Counted from the first letter of the stretch, positions 26,343 to 36,216 are shown. The stretch is DNA of 64,000 nt from Alphaproteobacteria bacterium 32-64-14 (GCA_002280725.1 NCEM01000005.1:26335-90334); one strand, 5' to 3'. The notes: generated by a model from the sequence alone, not told the origin. Numbers and translations: made by a program.

Positions 26343-26474
26343 TGTGTCGCCTTTGTCCGCAGCGGCATCCGTTATGTGCCTTGATAACGATGCGGGGCGA
26401 CGAGCGTTCCGGCGTGGCGGCTGCTTAAACACTGGAACCACGGCCATGTTCGCGAAATGGCCTGCTATTGCTGG

Positions 26475-27737
26475 TCAATCCACACGCACGGGCAGCGTTT
26501 CAAGTCCACGGAAACCAGGCAGGCGGCACCATGCGGGAGGCGCATCGGGTTCCGCCAGACGCAGATTGGGGAACCGCGTGAACAGTCGCGAAACCAGATG
26601 CTTCGCCTCCATCCGCGCGAGCGGCGCCCCCGGGCAGATATGCGCGCCGCCGCCGAAGGACAGATGGCGTGACGCGCGCGGACGCGATACGTCGAACGCA
26701 TCCGCTACTGGAAAGGCTGCTTCGTCACGATTGGCCGCCCGTATGAAAACGTTGAGGGCGGCGCCGGATGGCACAGGGCAGCCGGAGAGTTCCTCCGCAT
26801 GCGTGGCGATGCGCCAGGTGAAATCCACCGGCGCCTCGTAACGCAGGACTTCCTCCACCGCATTGGGCCACAGCGATGGATCGGCGCGGAGCTTCTGCAA
26901 TTGCGCCGGGTGCGTGAGTAGCACACTCACGGCATTGCCGATCAGGTCCGTCGTGGTGACATTTCCGGCGATCAGCAGGCCGCGAATGTTGTAGGTTATT
27001 TCCGTGTCGCTCAGCCGTACGCCAGCCATCTGCGCGCGCGCCATGTCGCCGAACAGATCGTCGGGCGGATTGTTTTTCGCATCATCGAAACGGCCACGGA
27101 TATAGTGCGCAAGGCCGTTGGAGGCCGCGACCAGCGCGGCGACGTCTTCAGGTGTGCGGTTCGGATTGAAGGTCTGCACGATGCCGTTGAGCCAGCCGCG
27201 GAATGTCGCCAGCGTCTCCCGCGGCACGCCGAGGATAGACCCGATGCACGCGACAGGTACGGGCTCGGCCAACTCGTGCATCAGGTCGAACTCCGCACGG
27301 CCATCGAGCCTGTCCAGCGCCGCGTCCACAATGCGGAGGCATTCGGGCTCAAACCGGGCAATGCGGGCATAGAGCGCCTGCACCAGCGGATTGCGAACGC
27401 GCGCGTGCTCCTCGCCATCGAGTTCGAGCATGGAGGCCCGCTGATCGTCTGGAAAGGCGAGGCCATCGGGAACAGTGCTGCGCCGCCGCCGGATGGCGAT
27501 GGCCGCTGGCTCCGCCCGGTCCGGATTCTTGGCGTGCGAGTTGTCGGTGAAGATGGCCCGCGCATCCGCCATCCGCCCCACCAGCCACGCGCCCGCCGCT
27601 TCATCGCGATGCAGCGGACACTGCGCGCGAAGCTCAGCGAGGCGCGGGTAGGGATCCTCACGCGCAACGGGATTGGCGGCTGTAAGATCGAGCATGCGAA
27701 AAGCCGCATGTTCGCCATTGGCCAAAGTATCAGCCAT
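26475..27737 (-). CDS. Cytochrome P450
   Basis: A 420-residue soluble bacterial P450. Heme loop FGGGAHICPGAPLAR with ligand Cys368; ExxR helix K motif Glu296/Arg299; oxygen-activating I-helix LLIAGNVTTTD (254-264). It hydroxylates an unknown substrate and would need a ferredoxin and reductase, which are not adjacent. ATG at 27737 follows GGGGGAAGGG. It diverges from the NERD-helicase gene. Confidence 0.92.
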   Translation of the reverse strand: MADTLANGEHAAFRMLDLTAANPVAREDPYPRLAELRAQCPLHRDEAAGAWLVGRMADARAIFTDNSHAKNPDRAEPAAIAIRRRRSTVPDGLAFPDDQRASMLELDGEEHARVRNPLVQALYARIARFEPECLRIVDAALDRLDGRAEFDLMHELAEPVPVACIGSILGVPRETLATFRGWLNGIVQTFNPNRTPEDVAALVAASNGLAHYIRGRFDDAKNNPPDDLFGDMARAQMAGVRLSDTEITYNIRGLLIAGNVTTTDLIGNAVSVLLTHPAQLQKLRADPSLWPNAVEEVLRYEAPVDFTWRIATHAEELSGCPVPSGAALNVFIRAANRDEAAFPVADAFDVSRPRASRHLSFGGGAHICPGAPLARMEAKHLVSRLFTRFPNLRLAEPDAPPAWCRLPGFRGLETLPVRVD

Positions 27738-27888
27738 CGACCCTTCCCCCCGCTTCTTCTCAACCCAGGGTGCAATCAACCTAAGGTTGTGTTCGAGAGT
27801 GGTCAAGCGGAGGCTTGCGAGACGCCGCAGATGCGAGGAAAATAACAGGTGGGGACCGGGCATCGCCGGTGTTGGCAGGGGCAGCGGC

Positions 27889-29823
27889 ATGGCCGTGACG
27901 ATTCCCGACCGTCTACCCGCCAGCGCCACGCAAGGCGAGCGGAGGACGTTCGCGCTTCTGGAGAAGTTGCCGGACGATTGCATCTGCTACTACGAGCCCG
28001 TCATCGGGGAGCGCTATCCCGACTTTGTCGTGATCCTGCCCGAACTTGGCGTGCTGATCATCGAGGTGAAGGGCTGGTATCGCAGCCAGCTTGAGCGAGC
28101 CGATACGCGCGACGTCGTTGTTCGGCAGGATGGCGTCAGCAAAGTTCACAAGCATCCCGTGCGTCAGGCGCGGGACTACAAGTTCGATCTGATGAAGGCG
28201 TGTCAGGCAAGCCGGCACGCAAGGCATCTGATGCACCGCGGCGGGACGCATGAAGGGCGGTTCGTCTTTCCCTTCGGACACATGGCTTTGATGTCCAACA
28301 TCACGCGCGATCAGGTGAAGCAGGGCGACCTTGAGATCGCGCAGGGGGTCTTCAGCGGCGGCAAGATCGTGATGCGCGACGAAATGGATGCGCTGCTCGA
28401 TCTACCGGCAGACCAGTTGGTGGAGGCCATGCGGGGCTGGTTCGATCCGGCCTGGAGCTTTCCGCGACTGACGAAATCCCAGGTTGATGCGGTCCGGCTG
28501 ATCATCCATCCCGAGATCGTTATCGAAGGCACATCGCTTGCCGTGCTGGATCACAAGCAGGAGGCGCGGGCGCGATCAATTGGGCATGGGCATCGCTTGA
28601 TCTATGGCATCGCCGGATCGGGCAAGACCGTGATCCTGCTGTCGCGCGCCAGACTGCTTGCGAAAGATCCGGCCAGGAAGATCCTCATGCTGTGCTTCAA
28701 CAAGGAGCTGGCGCGGCGTTTTCGGGAAGACCTGCGCGAGCATTCCAATGTGGATGCGCTGAACTTTCATGGCTGGGCGGCGCGCAATGGCCATGCTGCG
28801 GCTGACGACTACACACCCGAAGGTGAAGAGGCGCGTGCGATGTCATTGCTTGCCTTGCTCAAATCCGGCAAGGGCGAGGCAGGGCGGTATGACGCGATAC
28901 TGATCGACGAGGCGCAGGACTTCCAGCCGCTATGGTTCAATTGCGTGACGCATGCATTGAAAGATCCAATCGATGGCGACCTGCTGATCGCACTGGACGG
29001 AGGCCAGAATTTGTACGGACGCCGGACATTTACCTGGAAGTCCGTGGGCGTGAATGCATCGGGCCGCGTGGTTCCCCGCTCGCCTTACGATTTCGACCGC
29101 AACTACAGGAACACGCGGCAAATCCTGACGGTGGCCGCGCAGTTTGCTGCGGTGAATCACAGTGACGATGAAGATGACGCCCTCCAGTCGTATCGCGTCG
29201 AGCCCAGCGCAGCAGCGCGCGAGGGCCCGACGCCCAAATGTTTCGCTGCGCCCACGCGCGATGCAGAAGTGCAGGCTGTGGTGAACAGCGTGAAGGGTTG
29301 GCTGGAGCGGGGGATACGTACGGATGGCGAAAGATACGAGCGTCTTGCGCCGGACGACATCGCCATTCTCTATCCGCGTTGCCCGAAGGCGCTGCAGCCA
29401 AACCTTGGATCGATGCTCGACAAGCTGAGCGAGGTGGCGGCGGTGCGGTTGCTTGCGGCGACTGCGTCAACCGAGGCGCGGCGGGGCCGCGGTGATGGCC
29501 CGGCGTTGACGGTAGGCACTGTACATTCGGTGAAGGGCCTGCAGTTCAAGGCCGTAATACTCGTGTGGGCGGACTTGTTCGCAACTCCGGGGAGTGTGGA
29601 GTGGGCGAAGAACGACCCGGCGCTTCTCTATGTCGGCCTCACGCGCGCGCAGACTTTCCTGTGCGTGTCATGGGTCAAAAACACGCCGCTCACAGCCCAG
29701 ATCGAAGCTGCGATCGCCTCTATCGAAGCGGACAAGCTGTCTGCGGAACGCGCAGAGGTGAACGACCTGAGCCGCAAGGGTGTGGCCGAACCGCCTGCCA
29801 GTCCGTTCCGCTGGTTGCGGTGA
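27889..29823 (+). CDS. NERD nuclease-domain UvrD/Rep-type helicase
   Basis: A 644-residue protein. The N-terminal NERD domain (about 10-125) shows the PD-(D/E)xK pattern Asp45 (YPDFVVI), Glu59 and Lys61 (IIEVKGW). A superfamily 1 helicase follows: Walker A IAGSGKT (241-247), Walker B LIDEAQDF (338-345), the Arg-finger region FDRNYRNT, and motifs VGTVHSVKGLQFK and LYVGLTRAQ. It is a nuclease-helicase fusion, found in DNA repair and in some defence contexts; no defence partners are adjacent here. ATG at 27889 is chosen by homology. Confidence 0.85.
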   Translation: MAVTIPDRLPASATQGERRTFALLEKLPDDCICYYEPVIGERYPDFVVILPELGVLIIEVKGWYRSQLERADTRDVVVRQDGVSKVHKHPVRQARDYKFDLMKACQASRHARHLMHRGGTHEGRFVFPFGHMALMSNITRDQVKQGDLEIAQGVFSGGKIVMRDEMDALLDLPADQLVEAMRGWFDPAWSFPRLTKSQVDAVRLIIHPEIVIEGTSLAVLDHKQEARARSIGHGHRLIYGIAGSGKTVILLSRARLLAKDPARKILMLCFNKELARRFREDLREHSNVDALNFHGWAARNGHAAADDYTPEGEEARAMSLLALLKSGKGEAGRYDAILIDEAQDFQPLWFNCVTHALKDPIDGDLLIALDGGQNLYGRRTFTWKSVGVNASGRVVPRSPYDFDRNYRNTRQILTVAAQFAAVNHSDDEDDALQSYRVEPSAAAREGPTPKCFAAPTRDAEVQAVVNSVKGWLERGIRTDGERYERLAPDDIAILYPRCPKALQPNLGSMLDKLSEVAAVRLLAATASTEARRGRGDGPALTVGTVHSVKGLQFKAVILVWADLFATPGSVEWAKNDPALLYVGLTRAQTFLCVSWVKNTPLTAQIEAAIASIEADKLSAERAEVNDLSRKGVAEPPASPFRWLR

Positions 29824-29852
29824 GACCGGCAGGGTTGGCTGGCGCCTGCTTC

Positions 29853-30689
29853 CTAGAGAACGTCCAGCATCTTTGCGACGAGCGGGTGGCGGACGACGTC
29901 GGCTTGTTGCAGGCGGCAGACGGCGATGTCGCCCTTCATGCCTTCGATCTTCTCCGCGATCGGCGCGAGGCCGGACAGTTCGGGCAGGAGATCGGACTGC
30001 GCCGGGTCGCCGGTGACGATCATCTTCGAGTTCCAGCCGAGGCGAGTGAGGATCATCTTGAGCTGCGTGTAGGTGCAGTTCTGCGCCTCATCGACCACGA
30101 TGAAGGCGTTGTTGAGCGTGCGGCCGCGCATGAAGCCCACGGGGGCGATCTCGATCTGCCCTTCGGCGATCATCGTCTTCACCTGCTTGGCCGACATGCG
30201 ATCCTGAAGCGCATCGTAGAGCGGGCGCAGGTAAGGGGCGAGCTTCTCCTCCATGTCGCCGGGAAGGAAGCCGATGTTCTCGCCCGCATCGACGGCCGGG
30301 CGGCACAGCACGATGCGGCCGACCTTTCCACTGCGCAGCGCTTCAACCGCCTTGGCGATGGCGAGATATGTCTTGCCCGTGCCGGCGGGCCCAAGCGCCA
30401 GCACCAGATTGGAGCGGTCCATCGCCTCCATCAGGCGCGCCTGGCCTTCGGTCTTGGGCGCCACGTTCTTGACATAGGCCTGCTCGCGCGGCGGCTCGCG
30501 GTGTTGCGGTTGATTGTGTTGCTGTGGCTGCGCGTAGGCGCCGCGTTTTCTCTTCTTCGGATAGTGCTCGTCATCCGCGATGGGGTCCCAGCCGCCTTCG
30601 ATGACGCTGAGCTGAACGCTTCCGGTATCCCGATCGCGGCGGCCCTGGAATTCGGCACGGACCCGGCGGACAGCGGCACGTTTACCCAT
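29853..30689 (-). CDS. PhoH family ATPase
   Basis: A 278-residue cytosolic P-loop protein. Walker A GPAGTGKTYLA, Walker B AFIVVDEAQNCT and the PhoH signatures VLCRPAVDAGENIGFLPGD and TRLGWNSKMIVTGDPAQSDL are present. A basic, Gln/His-rich N-terminal region (about 1-70) replaces the PIN or KH domains found in other PhoH types. Probably RNA-related ATPase/helicase activity. GGAG lies 8 bases before the ATG. A minus-strand terminator at 30743-30780 lies in its leader. Confidence 0.85.
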   Translation of the reverse strand: MGKRAAVRRVRAEFQGRRDRDTGSVQLSVIEGGWDPIADDEHYPKKRKRGAYAQPQQHNQPQHREPPREQAYVKNVAPKTEGQARLMEAMDRSNLVLALGPAGTGKTYLAIAKAVEALRSGKVGRIVLCRPAVDAGENIGFLPGDMEEKLAPYLRPLYDALQDRMSAKQVKTMIAEGQIEIAPVGFMRGRTLNNAFIVVDEAQNCTYTQLKMILTRLGWNSKMIVTGDPAQSDLLPELSGLAPIAEKIEGMKGDIAVCRLQQADVVRHPLVAKMLDVL

Positions 30690-31122
30690 TGAGGTACTCC
30701 TTGGCTGAGATCGACAGAGCAGGCTTGGTAAAAACAATGCGAGAAACAAAAACGCCGCGAGCCAGAGAGGCGCCGCGGCGGTATGAATGCGAATTGTCGG
30801 GTGTGAGCCGTAGTGGCGGCGGTCGCCGTGACGGACGACCTGCTGCCTCGAAGTCGGATGGTGCAACCGTGCGCGGTCGACTCAATCCCGTTCCCCGTTT
30901 CTCGGACAGAGCACAGCAAGTTGTGCGCCACCCGAATCAGCTTCCCTAGGAGTAAACTAGTCTCGCATTAACGGAACCATAAAGAGGCAGTTCCGCCACA
31001 GCGGTCATTAACTCGCCATCTGACTCCGGATGCTGCATTTCTGTGACAGCGGCGCCTGTTTGGGAGTCGCGCCTGCCTTTTGGCGTGGCAATATGGGCGA
31101 GCTGCAAGGAAGGACGCGCCAG
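30690..31122. other. Divergent intergenic region of phoH and carbonic-anhydrase-like gene
   Basis: 433 bases without a supported protein gene. It holds the minus-strand terminator at 30743-30780 and a small hairpin GCACA-ACTTGC-TGTGC near 30911. It must contain both divergent promoters, but I could not assign -35/-10 boxes with confidence. Confidence 0.5.
30743..30780 (-). terminator. Intrinsic terminator in the phoH leader
   Basis: On the minus strand CGCCGCG (30774-30780) pairs with CGCGGCG (30753-30759) and is followed by TTTTTGTTTC. It ends about 55 bases before the phoH start, so it could attenuate phoH or terminate a small RNA from the upstream gap. Confidence 0.55.
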
Positions 31123-31647
31123 ATGGCGATCTACGAACTCGATGGCTTGAAGCCAACGATGGAAGGCGATCACTGGATCGCGGGCACGGCCAGCGTGATG
31201 GGCAATGTCATCCTGAAGCAGAACGCCAGCGTCTGGTTCAACGCCACGCTGCGCGGCGACAACGATCCGATCACCATCGGCGAGAACACCAACATCCAGG
31301 ACGGCAGCGTGCTTCACACGGATGTCGGCGTGCCTCTCACGATCGGGAAGAACTGCACGATCGGCCACATGGTGATGCTGCACGGCTGCACGATCGGCGA
31401 GAACACGCTGATCGGGATCGGGTCGATCATTCTCAACGGCGCGAAGATCGGAAAGAACTGCCTGATCGGCGCGAACTCGCTGATCACCGAGGGCAAGGAA
31501 ATTCCTGATGGCTCGATGGTGATGGGCGCGCCGGGCAAGGTGGTGCGCGAGCTGGGCGAGCAGCAGATCCAGATGATCACCGGATCGGCCCACCATTATG
31601 TCGAGAACTGGAAGCGCTACGCGAAGGGTCTGAAGAAGATCGATTGA
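31123..31647 (+). CDS. Gamma-carbonic-anhydrase-like hexapeptide protein
   Basis: A 174-residue left-handed beta-helix protein of the gamma carbonic anhydrase/PaaY group. Hexapeptide turns run through [49 protein letters not shown]. His residues of the zinc site appear in [17 protein letters not shown]-terminal helix follows. Start at 31123 has AAGGAAGG upstream. Carbonic anhydrase activity is common but not universal in this family. Confidence 0.88.
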   Translation: MAIYELDGLKPTMEGDHWIAGTASVMGNVILKQNASVWFNATLRGDNDPITIGENTNIQDGSVLHTDVGVPLTIGKNCTIGHMVMLHGCTIGENTLIGIGSIILNGAKIGKNCLIGANSLITEGKEIPDGSMVMGAPGKVVRELGEQQIQMITGSAHHYVENWKRYAKGLKKID

Positions 31648-31725
31648 TTTATTTCCGGCGGCTGCATCCATTGCGCCGCCTTGACCCCTCTAGCTGCACG
31701 TATGCGCGTGTTTGGAGGTGGTCTC

Positions 31726-31857
31726 ATGCGGTGGCGGATTGGGTTGGCGGCGTTCTTGACGCCCGTGATGATCGTGCTCGCTGCGGGCGCGCAGGCTGAA
31801 GCGCCGCTTCTGGTCAGCGCTGTTGTCGAACAAGTCGCAACCGTGACGATGCGCTAG
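31726..31857 (+). CDS. Small exported peptide (43 residues)
   Basis: A short open frame with GGAGG 7 bases before the ATG. It encodes MRWRIGLAAFLTPVMIVLAA, then [23 protein letters not shown]. This has the form of a signal peptide cleaved after AQA, leaving a mature peptide of about 20 residues. No family is recognised. The stop overlaps the 3' end of the convergent gene by 4 bases. A good ribosome site and signal-like sequence are the only evidence. Confidence 0.45.
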   Translation: MRWRIGLAAFLTPVMIVLAAGAQAEAPLLVSAVVEQVATVTMR

Positions 31858-32621
31858 AGATCGTATTCCCGGCGGAACGACTCCAGCGGGGCAGTCACCG
31901 CGAGCACCTGGAAGGGAAAGCTCAGCCAGGGCTGCGTTACGTCCAGCGTTTCAAGGTTGCGCTTGAACTGCTCTGCGATCTCCGGCCTCGCGCGGCCGCG
32001 GAAATCGAGGAACTGGCCCCAGGTCGACAGCCCATGGATCGGGCGCGGGCCGGTGACGGGCTGGCGCGAGTTGGCGTAGGCAGCGGGAAACAGGCGGCGA
32101 TAGCCTTCGGTGTTGTAGAGCCAGGATTGGCCAACAACGCTGCGCGCCGTGGGCCATTCGCGTACGGCATGGCCGAACATCGCGGTCAGCTCTTCGCGCC
32201 GGCGCGCAAGGTTGGAGGCGTGCAAGGGGCCGACAGCAGCTTCGTTGAAGCGGTTGCGGAAATGGATGCGCACAGCGCCCTCGGCATTGGGCGCCTCGCA
32301 GGCAAAATGCGGACCGAACGGGAATCGGTCTGCCGGCCACGGGTCTGGCGGGCGGTCGGCATAGGCGAGGATCAGCGCGTCGAGCCGTGCGCCGGAATCG
32401 CGCATGGCGGCGATGCGATCTGCCAGCGCGGCGAATTCGGGGTCAGCCGCCTGCTTGGAGAGATTTCCATACGCAAACAACCGGTGGAAATTGGTGTGAA
32501 AGGTGATGGTCTCGGTCAGCCGCAGCCCCGCCTTTGCGGCGAACACATCGGCCCAGTGCAGCTGCGCGCCAAAGAAATCGCGCGCGATCTCCGCAACGGC
32601 TCTGCCTTTTGCCTCCGCCAT
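31854..32621 (-). CDS. Hypothetical protein
   Basis: A 255-residue soluble protein without signal peptide or membrane segments. I recognise no family. It is helical at the N-terminus, with conserved-looking segments [30 protein letters not shown] and [26 protein letters not shown] at 32621 is chosen over a TTG further upstream. It is divergent from the luciferase-like gene, whose start is about 80 bases away. Confidence 0.65.
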   Translation of the reverse strand: MAEAKGRAVAEIARDFFGAQLHWADVFAAKAGLRLTETITFHTNFHRLFAYGNLSKQAADPEFAALADRIAAMRDSGARLDALILAYADRPPDPWPADRFPFGPHFACEAPNAEGAVRIHFRNRFNEAAVGPLHASNLARRREELTAMFGHAVREWPTARSVVGQSWLYNTEGYRRLFPAAYANSRQPVTGPRPIHGLSTWGQFLDFRGRARPEIAEQFKRNLETLDVTQPWLSFPFQVLAVTAPLESFRREYDL

Positions 32622-32703
32622 CGATTCTGCACCCACGCTTGAGCCCACTTTTTCCGCCGTCTGGCATCCTAGCGCATGGCGCGCCAACGCCTATATCTCC
32701 GCC

Positions 32704-33678
32704 ATGGCAATGCTCTCCGTTCTCGATCTAGCCCCGGTAGTCGAAGGCTCCACCACGCGGGAGGCGTTGCAGAACAGCCTCGATCTGGCCCGCCATGCAG
32801 AGAAGCTGGGCTACAATCGCTTCTGGCTGGCCGAGCATCACAACATGCCCGGTATCGCCAGCGCAGCGACGGCCGTGGTGATCGCGCATGTGGCGGCGGG
32901 CACATCCACCATCCGCGTCGGGGCAGGCGGCATCATGCTACCCAACCACGCGCCGCTGATGGTGGCCGAGGCGTTCGGCACGCTGGCCGAGCTTCATCCT
33001 GGGCGCGTCGATCTCGGGCTTGGCCGCGCGCCGGGAACGGATCAGGCGACCATGCGCGCCCTGCGGCGCTACATGGGCGGCGCGGACAGTTTCCCGCAGG
33101 ATGTGCAGGAGCTGCTTGGCTGGTTCGATCCGGTCGTGCCGGGGCAGACCGTGCAGGCCGTGCCGGGCGCCGGCGCCGATGTCGATGTGTGGATCCTCGG
33201 CTCATCGCTGTTCGGCGCGCAGCTGGCTGCTCACCTCGGGCTGCCTTACGCCTTCGCTTCGCACTTCGCGCCCGGCGACATGATGGGCGCGATCCAGATT
33301 TACCGCGAGCGCTTCAAGCCATCGCCCCGGCTGCAGGAGCCGTATGTGATGCTCGGCCTCAACGTGATCGCGGCGGAGACGGATGAGGAAGCCAAGCTGC
33401 TCTTCACGTCGATCCAGCAGGCCTTCGCAAACCTGCGGCTTGGCCGCCCCGGCAAGATGCCGCCGCCGAAGGCTGACCTTAAGCTCGATCCGATGGTCGA
33501 GAGCGGCATCCTGCAGGCGTTGTCATGCTCGGTCGTCGGTGGGCCTGCGAAAGTGAAGCAGGGCATCGCCGATTTCGTGGCGCAGACCGGCGCCGACGAA
33601 CTCATGGTCACCGGCTCAGTGTGGGATCACGCCAAGCGGCTGCGCTCGTTCGAGATCGCTGCGCAGAGTATCGGCTAG
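32704..33678 (+). CDS. Luciferase-like (LLM class) flavin-dependent monooxygenase
   Basis: A 324-residue TIM-barrel oxidoreductase of the bacterial luciferase superfamily using reduced FMN. Typical segments are [91 protein letters not shown] and [15 protein letters not shown]. The group resembles YhbW/MsnO8 proteins. Start ATG at 32704 or 32710. Substrate unknown. Confidence 0.9.
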   Translation: MAMLSVLDLAPVVEGSTTREALQNSLDLARHAEKLGYNRFWLAEHHNMPGIASAATAVVIAHVAAGTSTIRVGAGGIMLPNHAPLMVAEAFGTLAELHPGRVDLGLGRAPGTDQATMRALRRYMGGADSFPQDVQELLGWFDPVVPGQTVQAVPGAGADVDVWILGSSLFGAQLAAHLGLPYAFASHFAPGDMMGAIQIYRERFKPSPRLQEPYVMLGLNVIAAETDEEAKLLFTSIQQAFANLRLGRPGKMPPPKADLKLDPMVESGILQALSCSVVGGPAKVKQGIADFVAQTGADELMVTGSVWDHAKRLRSFEIAAQSIG

Positions 33679-33680
33679 TT

Positions 33681-33715
33681 TCTGGACTGCCGGGCAGGGG
33701 CCCCGGCGGTCCAGA
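33681..33715. repeat. Palindromic GC repeat / bidirectional terminator
   Basis: TCTGGACTGCCGGG (33681-33694) pairs with CCCCGGCGGTCCAGA (33701-33715). It lies between the convergent luciferase-like and helicase genes. The sequence TGCCGGGCAGG...CCCGGCGGTCC recurs at 48209-48232, so it belongs to a repeat family and may act as a terminator. Confidence 0.6.
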
Positions 33716-33717
33716 GA

Positions 33718-36216
33718 TTACCGCGCGTCGCGCTTTGGCTTCCCGCGGAACGGCTTGCTGCCGCCGGGCTTGTCGAAAGCGCGGAAGGGCTTGTCGCTCC
33801 GGAACTTCTCGCCACCGCGCGGCGCGGACGGGTTGCCATCGGCTTTCGGTCCACGCGGCTTGAAGGATTTCCCGCCCGGTTTGTCGCCGAACTTGCGGAA
33901 GGGCTTGTCGCCGTCAGCGCGAGGTGCGCGGGGCTTAAAGCCCTCGGTCGCGCGGTCGCCTTCGGCGCGCGGAGCCCGCGGTTTGAAGCCTTCGGATTTG
34001 CGATCGCCATCGCGGGTGCGGCGTTCGCCGAACGGCGGCTTGGGTCCACGAACGGGCCGCTGGTCAGCTTCCGGCGACCAGGCGCGCTTCGGCTTGTCCT
34101 CTGACTCCGGCGTCACAGGCGCGATCTTGCCATCGGCGCGGGCGGCGTCGCGGCGGGCCTTGCGGTTGAGACCGCTCGGATGAAGGTGCGGCGGCGCTGA
34201 CGGCGAAGCAACTTCGCCCGTTCCCAGTGCAGCGTAGACCGGATCGGCGGCAAGCTTGGCGCGCTCGTTATCGCGCTGCTGATGGCGGGCCGCGCGGGCT
34301 TCATCACGGGCAGACGGTTTGAAGTCTTCGCGGGGCGGACGCGCATCGGCGCGCGGCTCGCGCTTGGGGCGGTCGCCGTATTCGCGCTTCTCGCGCGGCG
34401 GACGATCGCCAAAGTCGCGCTTGGGACGGTCTTCACGCGGCGCACGATCAGCTCGGGGGCCATCGCCATCGCGGCGGGCGCGCATCGGATGCACACTGTC
34501 GCTCGGGCCAGGCGCGGTCGTGGGCTCGATCTGGATCTTGTCGTCTTGCGTGTCGCGCACGGCGATCGCGAAGGCTTCGGCGGCGTGACCGACGATCTCG
34601 AACTTGGTTTCGTCCGGGAAAATCCGGATCGGGCCGATCTCGGCCTTGGTGATGTGACCGACGCGGCAGATCAGCGGCAGGATCCACTTCGGATCGGCAT
34701 TGCGTTGGCGGCCGACATTGAGACGGAACCAAACGCCATCGCCTTCGGACGCTGCAAAGCCACGCTCAGCGCGCGCGCGTGGAGCCGGACGGTCGCCGAA
34801 ATCTCTGCCACCGGAGTCGCGGACGCTGGAGTCTCTCGGGCCCGTTGCGCCGCTCTGGCGCTCGAATGTCTGCGCGTTGCGCATGCGGCCATCGTCAGAC
34901 ACGTCTTCCGGCTCGGGCAGCTCGTTGCGGAGCAGGCCGATCAGGGCGGCGGCTAGCTGTTGCGCTGGGATGCGCTCGGCCAGCTGGTTGACGATGTCCT
35001 GATCTTCATCCGTGACGGTGGCGTTGAGAGCCGGGTGGCCGAGAAGGCGCTGGCGATCCTGCTCGCGGATTTCGTGGGAGGTCGGCGGCCCGCTCCAGGT
35101 CGCGTCGATGTTGGCGGAGCGGAGCACTTCCTCGGTGCGGCGGCGCTTGGTGTGCGTGACGAGCAGGACTGACGTGCCCTTCTTGCCCGCGCGGCCCGTG
35201 CGGCCGGAGCGGTGGAGCAGCGTTGCCTTGTTGGTGGGCAGGTCGGCATGGATGACGAGGCCAAGATCCGGCAGGTCGAGGCCGCGCGCGGCGACGTCGG
35301 TCGCAACGCAAACCTTGGCGTGACCATCGCGCAGCGACTGCAGCGCGTCGTTACGCTCGCGCTGATTCATTTCGCCCGACAGGCCCACGGCGTGGAAACC
35401 ACGCTCGCGCAGGCTGGCGTGCAGGTGGCGAACAGCTTCGCGTGTGGCGCAGAAGACGAGCGCGCCGCCAGCTTCGAAGTAACGCAACACGTTGACGACC
35501 GCGCGTTCGGTGTCGCCCGGAGAGACGCGCATGGCGCGATAGTCGATGTCGCCGTGCGGCTCGGTGGAACTCGTGGTGTCGATGCGAACCGCATCGCGCT
35601 GATAGTTCTTCGCCAGCATGGCGATGCCGCGCGCAATGGTGGCCGAGAACAGCAGCGTACGGCGTGTGTCGGCCGGGGTCGCATCGAGCAACTGTTCAAG
35701 TTCTTCGCGGAAGCCAAGATCAAGCATCTCGTCGGCTTCATCGAGCACGGCGACCTGCAGCGCCGAGAGATCAAGGAAGCCGCGCGTCAGGTGATCGCAC
35801 AGACGTCCTGGCGTACCGATCACGATGTGGGCGCCGCGCGAAAGCTGTTGCTGCTCGGTGCGCACGCTCATGCCGCCGACGCACTGGACGATGCGGGCGT
35901 TGGTATCTGCATAAAGCCATTCGAATTCGCGGCTGATCTGCATGGCGAGTTCGCGCGTCGGCGCGATGATCAGCGCCATCGGCTGCTGGCCCGGCGCGCC
36001 AAAGCGCTGCTGGTTACCGAGGAGCGAAGAGGCAAGCGCCAGGCCGAAGGCCACCGTCTTGCCCGATCCGGTCTGGGCCGAGACCAGCATGTCTGCATTC
36101 GGACGGTCGGCGTTCTGGTCGGCCTCGACAACGGCAAGCTGAACCGGGGTCGGCTCGGCATAGCCACGCGCAGCAAGAGCGCGGTCGAGCGCGGGGTGTA
36201 CGGCTGGGAAGGGCAT
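33718..36216 (-). CDS. DEAD-box ATP-dependent RNA helicase
   Basis: An 832-residue RNA helicase. Motifs in order: AQTGSGKT, PTRELA, GTPGR, DEADE, SAT, RGLDLP, HRSGRTGRAG. A DbpA/CsdA-type RNA-binding domain follows (VWFRLNVGRQRNADPKWILPLICRVGHITKAEIG). The last ~250 residues are a basic, disordered tail with near-repeats of FKPRAPRA-GD and REDRPKRDFGDRP. It likely unwinds structured RNA or assists ribosome assembly and cold growth. The tail is longer than usual. Confidence 0.92.
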   Translation of the reverse strand: MPFPAVHPALDRALAARGYAEPTPVQLAVVEADQNADRPNADMLVSAQTGSGKTVAFGLALASSLLGNQQRFGAPGQQPMALIIAPTRELAMQISREFEWLYADTNARIVQCVGGMSVRTEQQQLSRGAHIVIGTPGRLCDHLTRGFLDLSALQVAVLDEADEMLDLGFREELEQLLDATPADTRRTLLFSATIARGIAMLAKNYQRDAVRIDTTSSTEPHGDIDYRAMRVSPGDTERAVVNVLRYFEAGGALVFCATREAVRHLHASLRERGFHAVGLSGEMNQRERNDALQSLRDGHAKVCVATDVAARGLDLPDLGLVIHADLPTNKATLLHRSGRTGRAGKKGTSVLLVTHTKRRRTEEVLRSANIDATWSGPPTSHEIREQDRQRLLGHPALNATVTDEDQDIVNQLAERIPAQQLAAALIGLLRNELPEPEDVSDDGRMRNAQTFERQSGATGPRDSSVRDSGGRDFGDRPAPRARAERGFAASEGDGVWFRLNVGRQRNADPKWILPLICRVGHITKAEIGPIRIFPDETKFEIVGHAAEAFAIAVRDTQDDKIQIEPTTAPGPSDSVHPMRARRDGDGPRADRAPREDRPKRDFGDRPPREKREYGDRPKREPRADARPPREDFKPSARDEARAARHQQRDNERAKLAADPVYAALGTGEVASPSAPPHLHPSGLNRKARRDAARADGKIAPVTPESEDKPKRAWSPEADQRPVRGPKPPFGERRTRDGDRKSEGFKPRAPRAEGDRATEGFKPRAPRADGDKPFRKFGDKPGGKSFKPRGPKADGNPSAPRGGEKFRSDKPFRAFDKPGGSKPFRGKPKRDAR

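Noticed and set aside
27889..30689. NERD-helicase, PhoH and neighbours as a multi-gene defence island
   Set aside because: The genes are convergent or divergent singletons beside housekeeping genes, with no integrase, methylase, reverse transcriptase or toxin-antitoxin partner.
30965..30985. TTAACGGAACCATAA as a CtrA-type box; similar TTAAC motifs near 42405 and 45258
   Set aside because: Each matches only one half-site of TTAA-N7-TTAA well; isolated TTAAC pentamers are too common to support a site.
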